Shown here piece after piece: positions 62,848-64,000 of a stretch of 64,000 nt of DNA (its first letter is position 1; each line of letters opens with the position of its first letter). Position numbers and translations under genes: made by a program. Below the pieces are notes generated by a model. The model saw only the letters and a list, made by a program, of their open reading frames with translations, did no database searches and was not told where the DNA came from. The DNA comes from Natronincola peptidivorans (GTDB taxonomy: Bacteria > Bacillota > Clostridia > Peptostreptococcales > Natronincolaceae): assembly GCF_900111615.1 (NCBI RefSeq), contig NZ_FOHU01000014.1, positions 1 to 64,000 on the forward strand. The letters are read 5' to 3'.

Positions 62848-63668
62848 AATTCCATCACCATCTCATCTACAGTTAGTATATCTGCTGGCAGGCTGATACC
62901 TTCCTTCACTAGCTCATGAGCTAAATCTGTAACCTGAGGTACATCTAAGCCTAATATTTTTAATTTCTCTACCTGAGTAAACACTTCTCTAGGAGTGCCT
63001 TCTAATACTATTTTCCCATCCTCCATTACAATCACTCGATCTGCATTTACTGCTTCCTCCATAAAGTGGGTAATATGAATAATGGTTATGTTTTCTTCTT
63101 TATTTAACTTCTTTATTGTATTGATGACTTCATTTCTTCCAACCGGATCTAGCATAGCTGTTGGCTCATCAAAGATGATGCAGTCCGGACGCATAGCAAT
63201 CACTCCAGCGATGGCGATTCTTTGTTTTTGTCCACCAGACAGTAAATGAGGAGCTTTTTCTCTGTACTCTATCATATCTACAATATTTAAAGCTTCATCT
63301 ACCCTCTTACGTATCTCCTCTGGTGTTACACCTAGGTTTTCAGGTCCAAAAGCAACATCTTCCTCTACTATTGTGGCAACAATTTGGTTGTCGGGGTTTT
63401 GGAAAACCATCCCGGCTGTTTGTCTTATATCCCACATATTGCTTTCGTCCTTTGTATCCATATCTTTTACCATTACCTTGCCTTCTGTAGGTAATAGCAA
63501 AGCATTAATGTGCTTGGCTAATGTAGATTTGCCTGACCCATTATGTCCAATAATAACTACAAACTCTCCTTTTTTCACCTTTATAGAGATATCCTTTAGA
63601 GCCTTTATCTCTTCTTCGTTATTTTTATATTGAAAGGTCACATTTTCTACTTCTATCATTGATTTCAT
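62832..63668 (-). CDS. ecfA1: ECF transporter ATPase EcfA1
   Basis: 278 residues. Walker [28 protein letters not shown], Walker [14 protein letters not shown] and ITHFMEEA. The ATG at 63668 follows GAGGAGATCC; the longer open frame to 63752 lacks a site. Confidence 0.96.
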   Translation of the reverse strand: MKSMIEVENVTFQYKNNEEEIKALKDISIKVKKGEFVVIIGHNGSGKSTLAKHINALLLPTEGKVMVKDMDTKDESNMWDIRQTAGMVFQNPDNQIVATIVEEDVAFGPENLGVTPEEIRKRVDEALNIVDMIEYREKAPHLLSGGQKQRIAIAGVIAMRPDCIIFDEPTAMLDPVGRNEVINTIKKLNKEENITIIHITHFMEEAVNADRVIVMEDGKIVLEGTPREVFTQVEKLKILGLDVPQVTDLAHELVKEGISLPADILTVDEMVMELCRLK

Positions 63669-63910
63669 TAGGATCTCCTCGCTTATAGTTTTCCAGTTTT
63701 CTTCTTTTAATATGGTATATATACCCAATTTCTTTGTTTTCTGTAACATCATTTCATTTTCACTTAAAGATAAGCTTCACTTTAAGAAATATCCCTCTCT
63801 TAACCTCAAGCTCAGCTTTAATCTAGATATATATCCTTAAGGATTCATCCTATATTATAACTTATTTTTTCTTTAAAAACTATTATTTATCACAACTATT
63901 TATCTCAGCA

Positions 63911-63946
63911 AAAAAACAGGGACCAAGTTTTATGGACTTAATCCCT
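63911..63946 (-). terminator. terminator after rplQ
   Basis: AGGGATTAAG and CTTGGTCCCT pair with two wobbles and run into T7, between rplQ and ecfA1. Confidence 0.75.
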
Positions 63947-63955
63947 TTTGTCTAT

Positions 63956-64000
63956 TTATACTAGTTCAAGAATTACCATTTCAGCAGCGTCCCCTCTTCT
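63956..64000 (-). CDS. rplQ: 50S ribosomal protein L17, 3' end
   Basis: Fourteen codons and the stop are visible: RRGDAAEMVILELV, the usual L17 ending. The rest lies beyond the window. rplQ before ecfA1 is the standard Firmicute order. Confidence 0.85.
   Translation of the reverse strand, partial: RRGDAAEMVILELV

Overview
The window looks like the chromosome of a low-GC, spore-forming, anaerobic member of the Clostridia (Alkaliphilus/Natronincola-like). Base composition is AT-rich. There are spore-linked genes (cwlD, a Spo0E-like peptide, a possible small spore protein), anaerobe genes (class III-length hybrid-cluster protein) and Firmicute signatures (LexA box, c-di-GMP-I riboswitch, lipoteichoic acid synthase family, ECF transporter operon next to truA-rplM-rpsI). 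The genus is an inference from gene content.

Host part 1 (1-24877): a chemoreceptor behind a c-di-GMP-I riboswitch; an SOS-type Y-family polymerase with a LexA box; an HD-GYP phosphodiesterase; two small sporulation-type peptides; a PAS histidine kinase; hisS behind a histidine-codon leader peptide and attenuator; a DegV protein; a DUF1540 peptide; an LtaS-type enzyme; a class A penicillin-binding protein; an NlpC/P60 protein; signal peptidase I; a DUF418 membrane protein; a FAD oxidoreductase; hcp with a double CRP/FNR-type operator at -41.5 and -63.5; a divergent polysaccharide deacetylase; a small four-helix membrane protein; and cwlD.

Prophage (about 24878-59448, 34.6 kb): a contractile-tailed (PBSX/xkd-like) phage integrated into the 3' end of rpsI. 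The core TATCTCTTTGAGAATT occurs at both ends. The integrase lies against the right end and the rpsI reading frame is restored up to its stop. Most genes run leftward. From right to left: integrase, ImmA-type protease and CI-like repressor (rightward); Cro-like and other small early genes; Rha antirepressor; a HUH-type Rep-like protein; a PAPS-reductase-like protein; a sigma-like late regulator; a three-gene cargo operon (DUF4145, DUF6731-like, membrane protein); HNH, terminase, portal, protease and capsid; neck, sheath, tube, a frameshifted tail chaperone, tape measure and baseplate; fibre-like genes; the lysis cassette (XhlA-like, membrane protein, amidase, holin); and at the far left an XRE-ImmA protein with an unknown partner. 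Structural genes look intact. One early gene carries a frameshift.

Host part 2 (59432-64000): rpsI, rplM, truA, ecfT, ecfA2, ecfA1 and the end of rplQ, all leftward in the usual Firmicute order. In relatives cwlD follows rpsI closely, so the phage split the rpsI-cwlD neighbourhood and separated rpsI from what looks like its original terminator.
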